Assembly: GCF_003813905.1 (NCBI RefSeq)
Contig: NZ_RPFJ01000074.1
Coordinates: 1-64,000 of the forward strand
Length of the DNA stretch: 64,000 nucleotides
Source: Aureibaculum marinum
GTDB lineage: Bacteria > Bacteroidota > Bacteroidia > Flavobacteriales > Flavobacteriaceae
Direction of reading: 5' to 3'
The notes beneath the pieces are model-generated. The model was not told where the DNA came from, searched no databases, and saw only the letters and a program-made list of their open reading frames with translations. How positions within the stretch are numbered: position 1 is the first letter of the stretch; every line of letters starts with the position of its first letter. This document shows, piece after piece, positions 28,755 to 37,425 of this stretch. The position numbers and the translations under genes were made by a program.

Positions 28755-28847
28755 CTATCAATTTTAGGCCTAGATAGAAGAGGTTTACTTGTATAACCTT
28801 CACAAAAAATAAGAAAAATTTAATATTAATTTAAACTTTTAAAAATT

Positions 28848-29030
28848 ATGAAAGAATTATCTTTAGAAAAATTAGAAAACCTTGAGGGAGGTAAGTTTTG
28901 GGGGAATGACAAGACTTGTGGTGATACCTACGAAATTGCTGGAAGTTGTTATAGGAATTGTACCAAATCTTATAGAATGTTTTGGATCAAGTTCAATAAA
29001 ACTCCTGTCACTGAAGGGGCAGCGTGCTAA
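28848..29030 (+). CDS. Double-glycine-leader cysteine peptide, bacteriocin-like precursor
   Basis: The 60-residue product begins with a typical export leader, MKELSLEKLENLEGG, with cleavage expected after Gly15. The 45-residue core is rich in aromatics and Lys/Arg (about seven basic versus four acidic residues) and has four cysteines, C24, C34, C38 and C60, enough for two disulfides. C39-peptidase ABC exporters cleave such leaders, and a gene for one lies at 29999. No lanthipeptide or other modification enzyme is nearby. It could be an antimicrobial or a signalling peptide; only the leader type is clear. Confidence 0.8.
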   Translation: MKELSLEKLENLEGGKFWGNDKTCGDTYEIAGSCYRNCTKSYRMFWIKFNKTPVTEGAAC

Positions 29031-29038
29031 TTTTTAAT

Positions 29039-29062
29039 AAGGAGGGTATAACTACCCTCCTT
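29039..29062 (+). promoter_or_regulatory. Hairpin directly after the peptide gene
   Basis: AAGGAGGGTA and TACCCTCCTT form a perfect 10-base stem with a TAAC loop, 8 bases after the peptide stop codon. The T tract is only TTTAAT, so it looks like a partial terminator that lets a little transcription through to the export genes. It also covers the space before an ATG at 29065, which argues for translation starting at 29080. Confidence 0.7.
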
Positions 29063-29079
29063 TAATGTATACTTATATT

Positions 29080-30006
29080 ATGAATCTTCAAAAGCAATTA
29101 TTGAGATCAATAAAACTTAACAGACTATGTTTATATCTAGCTTTAGTTATTTATAATTTTAGCTATTCTCAAAGTTATACCATCATTGATTCTTTGTCAA
29201 AAGAACCAATAGCATATGTCAACGTATTAATGATTAAAGACAATAGTGGTTTTTACAGTAATGAGCAAGGGTTGTTTAAACTAAGTAACATTAGTTTAAA
29301 TGATAGTATTAGCATTTCTTGCTTGGGATATAAAACCATCCTTGAAAAAGTTAAAAACCTAAAAGATACCATCTATTTACCTCCCAAATTTGAGCAGTTA
29401 GATGATATTAACTTATCTACAAAAAAACCTGTTATAAAAAAAGTAGGCTTCAAAAAAAATAAACTTATGTGGTACCCAGAAGCGGATTTTCAAATTGGAA
29501 TGCTTTTAAAACCAGCAAAAAATGAAAAGGCTTTTGTAAATAAAATTACAATACGCACAAATAAAAGTTTATCTTTTTACTATAAAGAACATAAAAAAAC
29601 ACCCAATTATAACAGTATCATTAAGCTAATGCTATTTTCCATAAAAGACAACTTACCGAACAAACCGCTTTTAACAAAACCTATTATCATAAATTGTAGT
29701 GAAAAATCCGATAAGAATATTGAAGTTGACTTATCAGAAGAATTTATTATTTATGATGTTGAAGGTTTATTTATTGCAGTTGAAATGGTTGGCGAGCTTG
29801 ATACAAACGGAAATGTTATAGTCAAAAAAGTAAATAGACCGGGGCTAGTATTCTCTAATATCCCTAGTGATGATTTTAGCCTTGCTAAATTATTTGCTAA
29901 ACCAAAATCAACTGAAAAGTGGGTGCTTTTAGATGCAAAAAAAATGCATGAAAAAAGAGATTTTCTTTTAGCACTTGAACTAGAGCTTACACTGTACAAT
30001 GAGTAA
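29080..30006 (+). CDS. Secreted CarboxypepD_reg-like domain protein of the peptide locus
   Basis: From ATG at 29080 the protein has 308 residues; ATG 29065 is possible but abuts the hairpin. The signal peptide ends in FSYSQ. Residues of about 30-110 form a CarboxypepD_reg-like beta-sandwich (SKEPIAYVNVLM, GFYSNEQGLFKLS). The remainder is beta-rich without a recognised domain and has no barrel. It likely sits in the periplasm or at the outer membrane and may help the exported peptide cross the envelope or protect the producer. It overlaps the exporter gene by 8 bases, so the two are translationally coupled. Confidence 0.75.
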   Translation: MNLQKQLLRSIKLNRLCLYLALVIYNFSYSQSYTIIDSLSKEPIAYVNVLMIKDNSGFYSNEQGLFKLSNISLNDSISISCLGYKTILEKVKNLKDTIYLPPKFEQLDDINLSTKKPVIKKVGFKKNKLMWYPEADFQIGMLLKPAKNEKAFVNKITIRTNKSLSFYYKEHKKTPNYNSIIKLMLFSIKDNLPNKPLLTKPIIINCSEKSDKNIEVDLSEEFIIYDVEGLFIAVEMVGELDTNGNVIVKKVNRPGLVFSNIPSDDFSLAKLFAKPKSTEKWVLLDAKKMHEKRDFLLALELELTLYNE

Positions 30007-32149
30007 ATCCCACAATCAACAGCAAGACCAATCCGACTGTGGTGTTGTTTGTTTAAAAACCATACTTAATTATTTTGATAGTGATGCTTCTTTAGAAAGA
30101 TTAAGAGAATATAGTGGTACCAGCTCTAATGGCACAACCATGCTGGGTTTGTTGCAATGTGCAAATAAAATTGGTTTAGAAACCAAAGGGTTTGAGGCTA
30201 CCATAGAAATCTTAAAAGAAACCAAAGAGATAACCATACTGCACATACTCATTGAAAACGAATTACAACATTATATTGTGTGTTTTGGTTATAACAACAA
30301 AAAGGATGCTTTTTTAATCAGTAACCCTTCAAATGCAAAAACAGAATATATCTCATCAGAAGAATTGGATATAATATGGCAATCCAAAGCCTTGTTGCTA
30401 TGTAAGCCTACCGAAAATTTACCAAAGAAAAAGCAAACAAGAAAGCAAAAAACAGCATGGCTGTTACACTATGTTAAAGAAGATATGAATCTGCTTTCTA
30501 TGGCTTTACTATTAGGTGTTTTGTTGGCTATTTTGAGTTTGGCAACGGCTGTATATTCGCAAAAACTAATTGATGTTCTACTACCTTCTAAAGACAGTTT
30601 TAAAATATATTCAAGTGTTGCATTATTATTTTTCCTTTTCCTTATTACTGCCTTTATAGGTTATATTAGAAGTTTGTTTTTGATAAGACAGAGCAGAGAT
30701 TTTAATATAAGAGTGATTGGATATTTCTATGGTAATTTATTAAAACTACCAAAATTGTTCTTTGACACTCGTAAAATTGGCGATATGGTTGCCAGAATGA
30801 ACGATACAAGTAGAATTCAACGGACCGTTGCTAATATTATCGGAAATATAATGATTGATATTTTAATGATATTTGTAACGACTATTGCGATATTTAGTTA
30901 TGACAAAAGGCTCGGCTATATTACGTTATTATGGATTACCATTTATGGTATAATTGTCTTTTATTTTAATCCAAAGATTATAAAAGCACAACGCTCAACA
31001 ATGCAGGCTTACGCCAAAAACGAAAGCAATTACATTGACACAATCAACGGAATTGAAACGATAAAAGCCAACAATAAGGAGTCTGTTTTTTCAAACAAAA
31101 CAAATGCTGTTTACGAATTTTTTCAAACAGCGGTTTATAATTTGAGCAAATTAAGTTTGAATTTCGGCGTTGTCAATGACCTTATTTCAAGCATTTTTAT
31201 TATTGGTACTATAACTTTTAGCATTTATCTAATTATAGAAGGTAGCATAACGGCTGGCGTTATCATTGCAATTTTACAGTTGGTGGGAATTTTAATGAAT
31301 TCAACCTCTAATTTAGCTATGGCAAATATTCAAATTCAAGAGGCTAAAATTGCTATTGACAGAATGTTTGAATTTACATCATTAGAATCGGATAGCAAAA
31401 AAGGTTTCAACATAGAGTCTTTCCAATCCCTAGAAATCAAAAACCTCTCATTTCGCTTTGCAGGAAGAAGCCAATTGCTAAAAAATATCAATTTATAAAT
31501 CAAGAAAGGTGATTTTGTAGCAGTAGTAGGCGAAAGTGGTAGTGGTAAAAGTACGTTGGGGCAAATTATACAACAATTTTATCCTTTTGAAAATGGGACG
31601 ATAATCGTCAATAGTGAATATGAGCTTAAAAATATTTCAACAGAGCATTGGCGAAATATTGTTGGTGTTATACCACAAGAAATAAATATTTTTAGCGGCA
31701 ATGTATTGGACAATATTTTATTGGGAAGCGAAGACAATCCCGAAGATGTCATCAAATTCTGCCAAGAAAACGGTTTTGAAAAGTTTATTGCTGAACTGCC
31801 ACAGGGCTACGCTACGCTGTTGGGCGAAGAAGGTATCAATCTTTCGGGCGGACAAAAACAAATTATTGCCTTGGCAAGAGTACTTTACAAAAAACCCCAG
31901 TTTTTAATTTTAGATGAAGCCACGTCTGCCATGGATAGAAATACGGAAAAATTTACGATCCAACTATTATCTCAATTAAAAGAGGATATTGCCGTATTGT
32001 TTATTTTACACCGTCTGCACACTCTAAAAAACACCGCCGACCGTATTTACGTGTTGGAAAATGGAGAAATCACCTCAAGTGGCAACCATAAAGATTTATT
32101 AGAAACTGTAAATTTTTATAGTGAGTTTTGGCAGGAAATTTATGAATAA
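29999..32149 (+). pseudogene. C39-peptidase ABC exporter interrupted by an in-frame stop
   Basis: Read through, the frame gives a 716-residue leader-cleaving ABC exporter of normal length. It contains a C39 peptidase (C14 in QSDCG, H91 in LQHYIV), about six membrane spans (160-430) and an ATPase with Walker A GESGSGKST, signature LSGGQKQ and Walker B LILDEATSA. A TAA at 31496-31498 stops it after residue 499, 13 codons before Walker A. No usable start lies between the stop and Walker A. The flanking frame is intact, so one base change would restore it. The catalytic Asp of C39 peptidases appears to be Asn (N109, ISNPS). It is either a recent pseudogene or a sequencing error. Confidence 0.85.
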
Positions 32150-32152
32150 TGA

Positions 32153-32209
32153 CTGTAAGATCTATCTGTCAGGTTTTTCAAACTTTCAGCCAACGCTCAA
32201 ACCTTACAG
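32153..32209. repeat. Imperfect inverted repeat after the exporter
   Basis: CTGTCAGGTTT (32166-32176) pairs with AAACCTTACAG (32199-32209) with one mismatch, and CTGTAAG (32153-32159) also matches CTTACAG. It ends close to a GACTGAAGACTG copy at 32226-32237. It may act as a transcript end for the exporter, but no T tract follows. Confidence 0.5.
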
Positions 32210-32225
32210 GAGCTGAAAAAATGTG

Positions 32226-32237
32226 GACTGAAGACTG
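32226..32237. repeat. Second exact copy of GACTGAAGACTG
   Basis: This 12-mer is identical to 11811-11822 between moxR and the DUF58 gene. Both copies are intergenic and lie next to inverted repeats. Confidence 0.5.
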
Positions 32238-32242
32238 CTAAT

Positions 32243-32863
32243 TTATTTTTTAAGTTCCAACTCAAAAAGCTCTTCCTTATTCGAAATAGTATTTTCCTCA
32301 TACTTCAATGTCCAGCCCAATTGATTGGTTAAGATATAGAAATCACTAAGCTCTTCTAATAAACGTGTTTTTGCATTTTTTTGTAAGTCTGATTTCTGTA
32401 ACTTTTTAATCAGAGAAGATTTTATAGTTTCCTTAATTTTATTGTAGTCGTCAGCACCAAAAGGATTAAAATAATCAGCTTGTATGTCGTAGTATTCTAA
32501 GTCAGGACTAATAGATATTTGTTCTTTTGGAATACTAAGTATATGTAGTGTTTTTGTTTCTTCATCAATTTGGTATTCAATTTTACTTAAATCGTAAGAA
32601 ATAGTAACATCTGCATTAACAACTACTAAGGCTTTTTTGTCAGCGGTAAAATAATCTGTAAATAGAGCTTTAGAATTTTTATAATTAAAAACTTCACTAA
32701 AATGCCCTTCTGTTACAATAAGTTTCCCTACATTTTTAATCTGCTCTTGAAGTAACATAGAGTTTTCATACAAAATTGCTTTGTCGTCTTTTTTATTTTC
32801 AAAATATCTAAGGATAAAGAAAGCGACAAATGCAATACCAATTCCAAGTAATACTCTTTTCAT
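32243..32863 (-). CDS. DUF4230 family protein
   Basis: The 206-residue protein has an N-terminal membrane anchor (about 4-21) and a DUF4230 body: an N-terminal half with VGKLIVTEGHFSEVF and a C-terminal helical half with KTRLLEELSDFY. The function of this family is unknown; it is widespread in Bacteroidota and some Firmicutes. The ATG start gives a clear anchor. It lies downstream of pyk on the same strand with a hairpin between them (32920-32943). Confidence 0.8.
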   Translation of the reverse strand: MKRVLLGIGIAFVAFFILRYFENKKDDKAILYENSMLLQEQIKNVGKLIVTEGHFSEVFNYKNSKALFTDYFTADKKALVVVNADVTISYDLSKIEYQIDEETKTLHILSIPKEQISISPDLEYYDIQADYFNPFGADDYNKIKETIKSSLIKKLQKSDLQKNAKTRLLEELSDFYILTNQLGWTLKYEENTISNKEELFELELKK

Positions 32864-32919
32864 TAAAACAAATTCTAAATATTAGAGATTATCCTTATTT
32901 TATAGCATTGTGTATTTAT

Positions 32920-32943
32920 ACCCTCCCTTTTTATAGGGAGGGT
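32920..32943. promoter_or_regulatory. GGAGGGT hairpin between pyk and DUF4230
   Basis: ACCCTCCCT and AGGGAGGGT form a perfect 9-base stem with a six-base loop. It has no T tract in either direction. Its stem shares the GGAGGGT core with the hairpin at 29039-29062. It may slow transcription or stabilise the pyk mRNA end. Confidence 0.55.
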
Positions 32944-32953
32944 TAAGATGTAG

Positions 32954-34381
32954 TTATTCTATTTGGCTAACTCTCATAGTATTTGCCATTCCGTGTGCTT
33001 TTACTGGCATAGAAGTGATGTTAATAAGGTAATCACCTTGCTTTGCATAACCTTTGTTTACAGCAACTGTATTAATGTCGTCTATGGTATCATCAGTAGA
33101 TTTCATCTCATCATAATAATGAGCTTTTACACCCCAAAGTAGATTTAGCATTGCTAATATTCTTCTATTATTTGAGAAAGCTAAGATATGTGATTTTGGT
33201 CTCCATGCAGAAATTTGAAATGCAGTATACCCACTATTTGTTAATGTAGTAACAACAGAAGCACCAATATCATCAGCCATTTTAGCCGCTTGATAACAGA
33301 TTGTTTTAGAGATAAAGCGTTCGTTTACACTTCTAATAAATGATTCAGATCTCGTAATTAATGGTGAGTCTTCTACATTTTCAATAATAGATCTTATTTT
33401 ACGAATAACTTCAATAGGGAATTCACCTACTGATGTTTCTCCTGATAACATTACTGCATCAGCACCATCCATAATTGAATTGGCAACGTCATTTACTTCA
33501 GCTCTAGTAGGAACCTGACTTGTAATCATACTTTCCATCATTTGAGTAGCAATAATTACAGGAATTCTTGCTTTTTTAGCTTGTAGCACTAATTTTTTCT
33601 GAATTAAAGGTACCTTTTCCATTTCAACTTCTACACCTAAATCGCCTCTAGCAACCATTAAACCATCACAATAAGGTGTAATACCACCAATTCTAGCAAC
33701 AGCTTCAGGTTTTTCAATTTTAGCCATGATAGGAATTCTAAAATCGGAATGTTTAGTAATTAACTCTCTTAATTCAATTAAATCTTCAGCATGTCTTACA
33801 AAAGAAAGGGCAATCCAATCTACTTCCATTTTTATAGCAAAAAGAGCATCTTTTTTATCTTTTTCAGTAAGTGCAGGTTGTGAAATTGCGGTATTTGGTA
33901 AGTTAACACCTTTTTTAGATTTTAATTTACCACCTCGTAAAACTTCAGTTACTACTTCATTTTCACCATTAGTACTAATAACTTTAAATAATAATTTACC
34001 GTCATCTACTAATATTTTTTCACCAGGTTTTACGTCTTTAGGAAATTGTTGATAGGTCATGTAGGCTCTTTCTTTAGTTCCTTCACACTCATCAGTAGTA
34101 AAAATAAATTTATCGCCTTTATTTAATTTTACTTTTTCAGCCATAACACCAACTCGTAATTTTGGACCTTGTAAATCCGCTAAAACAGCTACATTATAAC
34201 CTAATTTTTTATTTATTTCTCTTATCATTTTTATTTTCTCAGCAACATTTTCATAATTTGCATGAGAAAAATTTACTCTAAAAACATTAACACCAACGGT
34301 CATCATTTCTTCAATAATCTCGTAAGTATCACAGGCAGGACCTAATGTTGCTACAATTTTTGTTTTTTTACGTTTTCGCAT
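32954..34381 (-). CDS. pyk: Pyruvate kinase
   Basis: Pyruvate kinase makes pyruvate and ATP from phosphoenolpyruvate and ADP in the last step of glycolysis. The 475-residue length is normal for bacteria. Typical segments are KIVATLGPACD at the N-terminus, VNFSHANYE, IALSFVR, MAKIEKPEAV, MVARGDLGVE and MLSGETSVGEFP. The C-terminal allosteric domain is present. ATG start at 34381. It follows the IPExxxVDY-family gene by three bases, so the two are co-transcribed, as is common in Flavobacteriia. Confidence 0.95.
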   Translation of the reverse strand: MRKRKKTKIVATLGPACDTYEIIEEMMTVGVNVFRVNFSHANYENVAEKIKMIREINKKLGYNVAVLADLQGPKLRVGVMAEKVKLNKGDKFIFTTDECEGTKERAYMTYQQFPKDVKPGEKILVDDGKLLFKVISTNGENEVVTEVLRGGKLKSKKGVNLPNTAISQPALTEKDKKDALFAIKMEVDWIALSFVRHAEDLIELRELITKHSDFRIPIMAKIEKPEAVARIGGITPYCDGLMVARGDLGVEVEMEKVPLIQKKLVLQAKKARIPVIIATQMMESMITSQVPTRAEVNDVANSIMDGADAVMLSGETSVGEFPIEVIRKIRSIIENVEDSPLITRSESFIRSVNERFISKTICYQAAKMADDIGASVVTTLTNSGYTAFQISAWRPKSHILAFSNNRRILAMLNLLWGVKAHYYDEMKSTDDTIDDINTVAVNKGYAKQGDYLINITSMPVKAHGMANTMRVSQIE

Positions 34382-34384
34382 AGG

Positions 34385-34846
34385 TTAAAAAATTAAATAA
34401 TCTTTTGATTTTAAGTTTTGTGGATTAATAATGTATGAGGTTATTACTCCTTTTATATTTTTTATTTTTTTGGTAAGTTCAGATTCTTCCAAATCAATGT
34501 CTCCATCTATTTTTAGAAAAAAATCTACTTCCTTTTTTTCATTAATTAAATAATTTGTTTTAGTATCTTCATGAAACAAATTATTTGCATTTGCATTTGC
34601 TGATGTATGTATTTGCTTATTCGCTAATAACGACCATGAACTAAAGCTAGTATTACATTCATAATCATAAAAACTAAAAGAACAATCTTTATCATTAAAG
34701 CACAGCCCTTCTGGTTTGCAATTTAATTTTATGTTAAACTCTCGATTTAAGAAATAAGCCAATCGATAATCTTCTAGAGTACTATTAATGCCTATTAGGA
34801 TGTAATCATGTTCAAATTCAAATCCTAATGATAGTATTTTAGACAT
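34385..34846 (-). CDS. IPExxxVDY family protein
   Basis: The 153-residue protein matches the small family of unknown function named after its IPExxxVDY motif, usually encoded next to pyruvate kinase in Bacteroidota. Here the motif is altered to INEKKEVDF. The N-terminus (FEHDYILIGINSTLEDYRLAY) and the following KIDGDI segment fit the family. The protein is cytoplasmic with no signal. It is three bases upstream of pyk, suggesting a link to glycolysis, but no activity is known. Confidence 0.75.
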   Translation of the reverse strand: MSKILSLGFEFEHDYILIGINSTLEDYRLAYFLNREFNIKLNCKPEGLCFNDKDCSFSFYDYECNTSFSSWSLLANKQIHTSANANANNLFHEDTKTNYLINEKKEVDFFLKIDGDIDLEESELTKKIKNIKGVITSYIINPQNLKSKDYLIF

Positions 34847-34923
34847 AAGTAAAACTATTTATGCGAAAATAACGATTGTTTTATAATTAAGAGAATGTTT
34901 TAACGAAATCGTTATAGTGTAAG

Positions 34924-35658
34924 TTATATGGATATCACATCTTGTAATCTGTAATAAGCACGTTTAGATGCTATTTCTTCTGCTTTTTTCTTAGAAGTAG
35001 CACGTCCTTTAGATAATATTTTATTATCTATAAATAATTTTACACTAAAGTGTTTTATTGTATCGTTTCCTGTGTCTTCGTAAACTTCGTAATTAATGTG
35101 TTTTTTTACTTTCTGACACCATTCTATTAATACGCTTTTATAGCTGGTTATTTTACCTTCTAAACGTTCAAGGTCTACATAAGGTTCAATAACTTTTCTA
35201 TTTATAAATTTATCACAAACATCATGGCCTTTGTCTAGATAAACAGCTCCAACCAATGCTTCAAACATATTACCATGTACGTTGTTGCCAAAATTTTTCT
35301 TTGGTACATTGCTATCTATCAAGTTAATTAAAGCTAAGTCTTTTCCAATTTCATTTAAATGTTCTCTACTTACAATTTTAGAACGTAATTGAGTTAAATC
35401 TCCTTCAGAACCATTTGGTATTTCTTTATATAAATAGACTGCTATGGTAGAACTTAAAATGGCATCGCCAAGAAATTCTAATCTTTCGTAATTTAAAGGA
35501 GCTCCTGTCTCAGTAGTTTTTTTTACAGAGCTATGCGTAAATGCACTTTTATAGTATTTTAAGTTGTTAGGTCTAAATCCTATTATTTTTCGAATTGAAG
35601 CCAAAAATTTCTCGTCTTGTTCAGATCGAGATTTTAAGATGTTACTAATAAAACTCAT
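34924..35658 (-). CDS. rnc: Ribonuclease III
   Basis: RNase III cuts double-stranded RNA during rRNA and mRNA maturation. The 244-residue protein from ATG at 35658 has the signature ERLEFLGDAIL in the nuclease domain, the second metal-site segment GNMFEALVGAVYLDKG, and a C-terminal dsRNA-binding domain with KKKAEEIASKRAYYRL. The frame is open further upstream but only into the end of fabF, so the inner start is preferred; it leaves 8 bases between fabF and rnc. The fabF-rnc order is common in the phylum. Confidence 0.93.
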   Translation of the reverse strand: MSFISNILKSRSEQDEKFLASIRKIIGFRPNNLKYYKSAFTHSSVKKTTETGAPLNYERLEFLGDAILSSTIAVYLYKEIPNGSEGDLTQLRSKIVSREHLNEIGKDLALINLIDSNVPKKNFGNNVHGNMFEALVGAVYLDKGHDVCDKFINRKVIEPYVDLERLEGKITSYKSVLIEWCQKVKKHINYEVYEDTGNDTIKHFSVKLFIDNKILSKGRATSKKKAEEIASKRAYYRLQDVISI

Positions 35659-35666
35659 TTTAATTA

Positions 35667-36920
35667 TTAAGCGTCTAGCTTTTTGAAAACTATGCAAGCA
35701 TTATGACCACCGAAACCAAAAGTATTACTCATGGCAACTTTAACATCTCTTTTTTGAGCCTTATTAAGTGTTAAATTTAGACTTGGATCTATATTTTCGT
35801 CAACCGTTGCATGGTTAATTGTAGGAGGTACAATACCATGTTCAATTGATAAAATTGATGCTATGGCTTCAATTGCCCCAGCAGCACCTAATAAATGCCC
35901 TGTCATAGATTTTGTAGAGTTGATGTTGATATCTTTTGCATGATCTCCAAAAACTTCTTTAATAGCTTTTAGCTCAGCTACATCACCTAATGGTGTGGAA
36001 GTACCATGTGTATTAATGGCATCAACTTCTTCGGGCTTTAACCCTGCATTATTTAAGCAATTTTTCATCACTACTATTACACCTTTACCTTCTGGGTGTG
36101 GTGCTGTCATATGATGAGCGTCTGAAGATAATCCACCCCCGATAACTTCGGCGTAGATTTTCGCTCCTCGTGCTTTGGCATATTCATATTCTTCCAAAAC
36201 AATAGCTCCGGCACCTTCTCCTAATACAAATCCATCTCTGGTAGCATCAAAAGGTCTAGAAGCAGTTTCTGGACTTTCATTTCTTGTAGACAATGCATGC
36301 ATGGCATTAAAACCTCCCATGCCTGCCATGGTTACGGCAGCTTCACTACCACCAGTTACAATGACATCACAATGTCCTAAACGGATATAGTTTAGAGCAT
36401 CAAATATCGCATTTGCGGATGATGCACAAGCAGAAACTGTGGTGTAATTTGGTCCCATAAATCCATTTTTGATTGAAATATTACCAGGGGCAATATCAGC
36501 AATCATTTTAGGGATAAAGAAAGGATTAAATCTAGGAGTACCATCTCCTTTTCCAAAATTTAAAACTTCGTCTTGAAAAGTTTCAAGACCTCCAATACCG
36601 GCTCCCCAAATTACGCCAACACGCTCTTTGTTAATGGTATCTAAATCCAATCCAGAATCTAATATAGCTTCGTCAGAGGCAACCATGGCATACTGCGTAA
36701 ATTTATCCATTTTACGTGCCTCTTTTCTATCAAAAAAATCTGTGGGATTAAAGTTTTTAATTTCACATGCAAACTGAGTTTTAAATTTAGTTGCGTCAAA
36801 ATGGGTTATTGGTGCAGCTCCGCTTACGCCGCTTACTAGATTTTTCCAGTATTCGTCAACAGTATTACCAATTGGTGTTAAAGCCCCTAGTCCAGTTACA
36901 ACTACTCGTTTTAATTCCAT
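35667..36920 (-). CDS. fabF: Beta-ketoacyl-ACP synthase II
   Basis: FabF condenses malonyl-ACP with growing acyl-ACP in fatty acid synthesis. The 417-residue protein has the catalytic triad: Cys165 in VSACASS, a histidine in NTHGTSTPLGD and another in MTGHLLGAAG. It ends with SNTFGFGGHNACIVF. It is downstream of acpP, and a strong hairpin (36955-36994) lies between them, consistent with acpP being expressed at a higher level. rnc follows immediately. Confidence 0.95.
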   Translation of the reverse strand: MELKRVVVTGLGALTPIGNTVDEYWKNLVSGVSGAAPITHFDATKFKTQFACEIKNFNPTDFFDRKEARKMDKFTQYAMVASDEAILDSGLDLDTINKERVGVIWGAGIGGLETFQDEVLNFGKGDGTPRFNPFFIPKMIADIAPGNISIKNGFMGPNYTTVSACASSANAIFDALNYIRLGHCDVIVTGGSEAAVTMAGMGGFNAMHALSTRNESPETASRPFDATRDGFVLGEGAGAIVLEEYEYAKARGAKIYAEVIGGGLSSDAHHMTAPHPEGKGVIVVMKNCLNNAGLKPEEVDAINTHGTSTPLGDVAELKAIKEVFGDHAKDININSTKSMTGHLLGAAGAIEAIASILSIEHGIVPPTINHATVDENIDPSLNLTLNKAQKRDVKVAMSNTFGFGGHNACIVFKKLDA

Positions 36921-36954
36921 ATGAATAAGAAAGGTTCGATGATTGATGATGATA

Positions 36955-36994
36955 AAATTACGAGCAACACTGTTAGGTGTTTTGCTCGTAATTT
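36955..36994 (-). promoter_or_regulatory. Attenuator-like hairpin between acpP and fabF
   Basis: AAATTACGAGCA and TGCTCGTAATTT form a perfect 12-base outer stem; ACAC/GTGT extends it inside, past small bulges. It lies in the 94-base gap between the acpP stop and the fabF ATG. After the stem the minus strand reads only TATCATC, so termination would be partial. Confidence 0.7.
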
Positions 36995-37014
36995 ATAAGT
37001 TAAGTATCTTTTGA

Positions 37015-37251
37015 TTACTTTTTAGCTTCTTCTATATAGCTGATTGCTTGACCTACAGTTCCAATATTTTCTGCTTGATCGTCCGGGATTTGAATATCAA
37101 ATTCTTTTTCAAATTCCATAATTAGCTCTACAGTATCCAAAGAATCTGCTCCTAAATCGTTAGTAAAGTTAGCTTCATTAGTTACTTCATTCTCGTCAAC
37201 GCCTAGTTTGTCAACGATAATAGCCTTTACTCTTGATGCAATGTCTGACAT
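37015..37251 (-). CDS. acpP: Acyl carrier protein
   Basis: ACP carries fatty acyl chains on a phosphopantetheine arm. The 78-residue acidic protein has the attachment serine S37 in [11 protein letters not shown] and normal family length. The start is ATG at 37251 with a -7 box at 37280-37287. It heads the acpP-fabF-rnc gene group. Confidence 0.97.
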   Translation of the reverse strand: MSDIASRVKAIIVDKLGVDENEVTNEANFTNDLGADSLDTVELIMEFEKEFDIQIPDDQAENIGTVGQAISYIEEAKK

Positions 37252-37279
37252 AATTTTCTAATTTTTAATTTAATTTGGG

Positions 37280-37287
37280 CAAAAATA
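37280..37287 (-). promoter_or_regulatory. -7 box TATTTTTG for acpP
   Basis: TATTTTTG on the minus strand matches TAnnTTTG, and a T-rich stretch lies roughly 20 bases upstream. The box is 28 bases before the acpP ATG. Confidence 0.55.
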
Positions 37288-37425
37288 TAAAACTTTAATT
37301 GAAATATCCTATTTGCCACTAAAATATGAGGACTAATTTAAAAAAATTTGTTTAACTTTTAGATTATTCCTCAGTAATTGTTAATAATAATTCTTTTTTT
37401 TGTGTGACAAAAAACAAATTACAGC

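Noticed and set aside
29065-29079. ATG at 29065 as start of the CarboxypepD_reg protein
   Set aside because: It lies three bases after a strong hairpin, leaving no free leader; ATG at 29080 gives a good signal peptide.
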